Positions 60,551-64,000 of a stretch of DNA of 64,000 nucleotides are shown here, one piece after another. Location: the NCBI GenBank assembly GCA_963457665.1, contig OY735228.1:1701673-1765672 (forward strand). The letters are read 5' to 3'. A program made the translations under genes and the position numbers. Numbering within the stretch: position 1 is the first letter of the stretch; each line of letters starts with the position of its first letter. The stretch comes from Thysanoteuthis rhombus. Taxonomy: Eukaryota; Mollusca; Cephalopoda; Oegopsida; Thysanoteuthidae. Below the pieces are notes generated by a model. That model did not search any database and was not told the origin of the DNA. It saw only the letters and a program-made list of their open reading frames with translations.

Positions 60551-61339
60551 TATACAAGCTGCCTTGAACTACAGTAGATCCATACAAATTAAGATAAGAT
60601 TCATCAATGGAGTATGACAGTGGTCTCTAACCTCCGGGCCACAAAACGTGCTATCAAGCCTCAAAGAAACCTTATGATCCAGTGATATTTCCTTGTAAAA
60701 TAAAAAACAATTCATTTTCTTGGATCTTAATATCAAATTTGTTTAGGAAAGGAAATCGAGTTCATATGACATTCGTAAGTGATTTATTTGACACATCGCT
60801 TATGTTTCGGCCATGATCAACTTCATTTTTGTCTATGCTGTTTGGTTTTCCATTATAAGATCCACCCTTTATAACAGCAAATTCATAATAACGGCACTCT
60901 TGAATCCCAGCAGATGCTGTAATAATGGGAGTCTATACCCTCGGATGATTACGGATGAAGAATAGGTGCAACTTGTTTCTGTTCAAAGCAGAACAAATTA
61001 AGAAAACATAGCATCCGAGTCTTATTGATTGGCTTTCCACATCTTTCGTGGGGGGGAGGGAACGGGTAGAGAAATGCGAGAACCCTGAGGTTAGGGGGGT
61101 GTGCAGGCGGCTGATATTCCAATAAGATCAATGGGGTGGGGCAAAGTAGAAAGAAAACTCTGATTTATGTACGGGACAAATTGAATTCCATACATAAATT
61201 CTAAGTGAGAATGTTGGATTGCTACATGATTTTCAAACAAAATGTAGACATGATCTAAGCTAAAACAGAACGGAATAATTGCATTCATTTCTCAAACACA
61301 ACATTCGATATATATGTAGATATGCCTGTAGGCACCAAT

Positions 61340-61400
61340 GATCGTGGCCCAGTGGTAGAGTGCCTGCCTTCTGTTTAGGGAGCTGTAGTTCAATCCACAA
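61340..61400 (+). mobile_element. tRNA-like element
   Basis: gtggcccagtggtagagtgc is a textbook box A and agctgtagttcaatccacaa a near box B. It lies about 20 bp upstream of unrelated AT-rich DNA; likely a SINE head. Confidence 0.55.
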
Positions 61401-62628
61401 ACGAGTCATACCAAAGACTTTAAGAATGGTACTCAATGACTCACAGCTAAGCACTAAGCACAAGGACGAGAACTGAGGAACCTCTCCCTATGCATTGTGA
61501 TTTTTTCCACTTTGGTAATCACCGGTACACAAAATTTCTTTGACAATAGAAAACGATTTTTTGCACATTTAAAACTTCAATTTTTTTCAATAGAAGGGAA
61601 AAAAAGAAAATTTTTGTCTATAAAAATAGACCAATTATTATGAATTACATCTACATTATAGTACTGACTGTTTTGAAATCTTACAGACAATTCTAAAGCA
61701 AGTAGCTAACTTGGCCTATCTGCATGTTGACAATGACATTTTAAAACTCTACAATAGTCAGTAAGAACCTGTATCAGAAGTAATGGAGAGGGAAAGGGTG
61801 TAATGTTACAAGTTGAACATTTTATACACAGTTTCATTAGGACATCCATACATTAGACAGTACTTAAAACAATGGTTTCATAACTTCAACACGTGGACCC
61901 CTATTAATAAATAATATATTCCGACGGACCTCTATTTAAAGCTTTTAGTTTATAGCCATAAAATGGATCAATTTTATTTGGATCCTGATATAGGACACAT
62001 GTCTGTGTACAATAAAGTTTTGGATAGTTGTGTTGAATATTTTATAATTTCTCTACCACACAAATTGCAATGTCAGTTTCAGAGGGAATACGGCTGCAGA
62101 TCCCAGGCATTATATGACGCACCCCCGGGGATCCTTGGACCCCAGTTTTGGAACCACTGACTTAGAATTATCAAAATGCAGTATTTTTCATCACCTTATA
62201 TATTTTCAAGTTTTGAAAATATCATCATCACATGAAAACAACATTTTATACTTAACAGGCTTGTATCATAAAGGCCCCAATATTTTTTTAAAAAAAAGAA
62301 AAAAGGGTTTCAAATCTATCAAATTTGCTTTAAAGAAATCCATGTAATTTTTTCGTTCTTACCTTCAAAATATATTCTAAACATTTTAGATGAAAAAATT
62401 GGTTGTAACAAGTCATTTTGGTTATTTTTTTCTCCTAATTACATATTCTGATTATGGTTTGGAGTATTTTTACGTTGAATTTTTTCCACAATTTTTTTTA
62501 TAGAAGTTGTTTTTCTAACCCGTGATCATCCTGCATTTTGATACATATTGTATCGCAAGGTAGATATCAGGATACGTATTGTATCATGGAAATCATTGTT
62601 GCAGCCCTACCTCTCCCCAAGGCGAAGG

Positions 62629-62748
62629 GGTTACAGCCAAATCACATTGGATACACCAGTTCTAGTGAGATCACCAAAGTTAAGCATTGTCAAGCTGAGT
62701 CAGTACCAACATAAGTGACCATTTGGGAATACTACTGCCTTTAGCAGA
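62629..62748 (+). pseudogene. 5S rRNA-like relic, second copy
   Basis: This copy matches 5S rRNA over nearly its whole length: acaccagttctagtgagatc, then accaaagttaagcattgtc (box A), agtacc, aagtgacc (intermediate element) and ttgggaatactactgc (box C). The substitutions in the promoter boxes suggest it is inactive. A short (TA)n/(CA)n tract follows within about 40 bp. It is the better preserved of the two copies in the window. Confidence 0.75.
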
Positions 62749-62884
62749 ACACAGCCAAGCATGAGGGTATAAGTAGACAACAATGATATATATATATACA
62801 TACATACACATCTGTGTGTATCCACACACACACATGCAATAGCCGTAATACTATAAGTCAATTTAAACCAAAACTGTCGAACAA

Positions 62885-63275
62885 GGTTTCTTCATTTTTC
62901 AAGGTGGTCTGGCTGGCTATGTATGTGTCTTATACACAGGGTGCACCAATGGAGCTAGAGGGCTGGAAATTTGAATTTAAATTACTCATCAGGTAAAAAA
63001 AAAAACTTTTTTTTTTTTACCCCTCTATGATTTTTTGATGGGTGAGTATTTACAATGTAAGTTTATACCGAATCGGTCCTTCAGTTTGGATCCAGCAACA
63101 TTTATCATTTAAGGGGGAGAAATTCAGATTTTTTCTTCTAATGATCCAACAAAAAGCAAGAGAAGTAAATTTTCATTGATTACCCCTTCTTCCAATTGGT
63201 CACCCCCAACATGACATGCTGCCAACAGACATTGGTTATGTGACGGTTCCCAGTGAATAACCAAACCTGTTTTTT
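62885..63275 (-). repeat. Interspersed repeat family A copy, minus strand
   Basis: Inverted copy: gtttcttcatttttcaaggtggtctggctggc at the low end and cagtgaataaccaaacctgt at the high end. It faces the next copy about 430 bp away. Confidence 0.78.
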
Positions 63276-63702
63276 CTCTTTTTTAATTGGAGTCCACAAG
63301 TCAGCATGGTCTTTAATTGTTTTATCAAGTTTGAAGTACCCCTAAAAAATCCAGATTTGTTCTCCCGTTGGAGCCAAAGGCCCCATTAAAACTTTTCAGC
63401 AGGAAGAGGCTGAAAATCCTGTCCATACTGCGATAGGATAAACTAAAAAAAAAAGAGGGTGTGACTGGAACAAAATATCATACGTGCATGTAAGACACGT
63501 GATTCTAATCAAAAGCTACTTGAACAACTACAACTTTTGTTCTCTCCAAGTGTTCAGCATTTTTTTCTTATGGGAGCCTTTACGAGACAAGAAGATGCCA
63601 GGAATTTTATCAACGTGCTTGATAAATATTTTAACAGACACTTTGACATGATGCCAGTTTTGATAGGGACATTCAATCTTATAACACAAATATAAGTAGA
63701 AA

Positions 63703-64000
63703 CAGGCCTGGTTAGTCACTCAATAGAAACCCCCATATGACCACGTCTTTTGGCAGTGTGCTGCATTGGGGGTGATCAATAAATAAGTTACTCCTCTCGC
63801 CTTTTGTTGGGTGGTGATCACTGAAAAAGCCTGAATTTGAAAAAAGAAAAAAAAAAAGAGAAAAAAAGTGATACAAACCAAGGGACGAAACTTATATTGT
63901 GAGTTGAACTCCACCCTAAAAAATTATTTTGTGGGAGAATTCTCAAAAAACAATAGTTTTTTTCAAGACATAATGAATAAATGTGGAAATGTTCCCACCT
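63703..64000 (+). repeat. Interspersed repeat family A copy, cut by window end
   Basis: Begins aggcctggttagtcactcaa, contains gttgggtggtgatcactgaa and runs off the window. Confidence 0.8.

Larger units (their letters stand above)
34146..64000 (-). other. Sequence upstream of the first visible NEDD4-like exon
   Basis: The acceptor at 34146-34147 shows that an intron extends upward from here, at least to the missing exon for the first C2 strands. I searched the minus strand for the expected AKKDIFGA-like coding pattern and did not find it. The region is repeat-rich. The blocks 35000-35850, 36070-36900, 39000-39900, 51450-52250, 52570-53600 and 58000-59900 hold nothing I can assign. Confidence 0.6.

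Noticed and set aside
62629..62748. Possible functional 5S rRNA gene
   Set aside because: Promoter boxes and stems carry many substitutions and there is no T-run terminator or tandem array typical of 5S genes.

Overview
The window looks like AT-rich, repeat-dense intronic DNA from a large metazoan genome. It holds spliceosomal introns with GT-AG junctions, degenerate non-LTR retrotransposons, tRNA- and 5S-derived SINE-like elements, short inverted-repeat elements, long (TA)n arrays and GA-, CA- and GC-rich minisatellites. The style of repeats and the long introns suggest a mollusc, perhaps a cephalopod. That is inference from style, not a database match.

The one gene I can support lies on the minus strand and is split over three tiny exons: 34061-34145, 10749-10787 and 3082-3135. 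Joined in that order they keep one reading frame. They encode consecutive parts of the N-terminal C2 domain of a NEDD4-subfamily HECT E3 ubiquitin ligase, with the family signatures SDPYV, QTKTKKK, TLNPKWNEEF and FEVFDENRL. The introns are about 23.3 kb and 7.6 kb. The exon carrying the first C2 strands and the exon after DENRL (expected to begin TRDDFLG) were not found. The WW and HECT exons must lie beyond coordinate 1. Two weak candidates for upstream exons lie at 49433-49484 and 43738-43809.

Layout. 1-3081: intron after the last visible exon, with a 5S-rRNA-like relic. 3136-10748: intron with a 29-copy 25-bp purine minisatellite (5494-6210), a cluster of inverted interspersed repeats (6.5-7.3 kb), a broken LINE reverse transcriptase (about 8.19-9.58 kb) and a (TA)n duplication at 10.3 kb. 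10788-34060: large intron with (TA)n arrays, a tandem tRNA-type SINE pair, a full-length SINE in each orientation, a 30-bp CA-rich minisatellite, a LINE fragment and an inverted repeat pair. 34146-64000: DNA upstream of the first visible exon, with many SINE copies, a 28-bp GC-rich minisatellite (51075-51326), a TIR element with a possible target duplication nested in another repeat, a third LINE fragment, a long hairpin at 46.8-47.0 kb and a second 5S-like relic.

The long open frames over the minisatellites (5.0-6.5, 21.0-21.4 and 51.0-51.4 kb) are by-products of the tandem repeats. I see no prokaryotic genes, CRISPR arrays, intact transposons or intact RNA genes.
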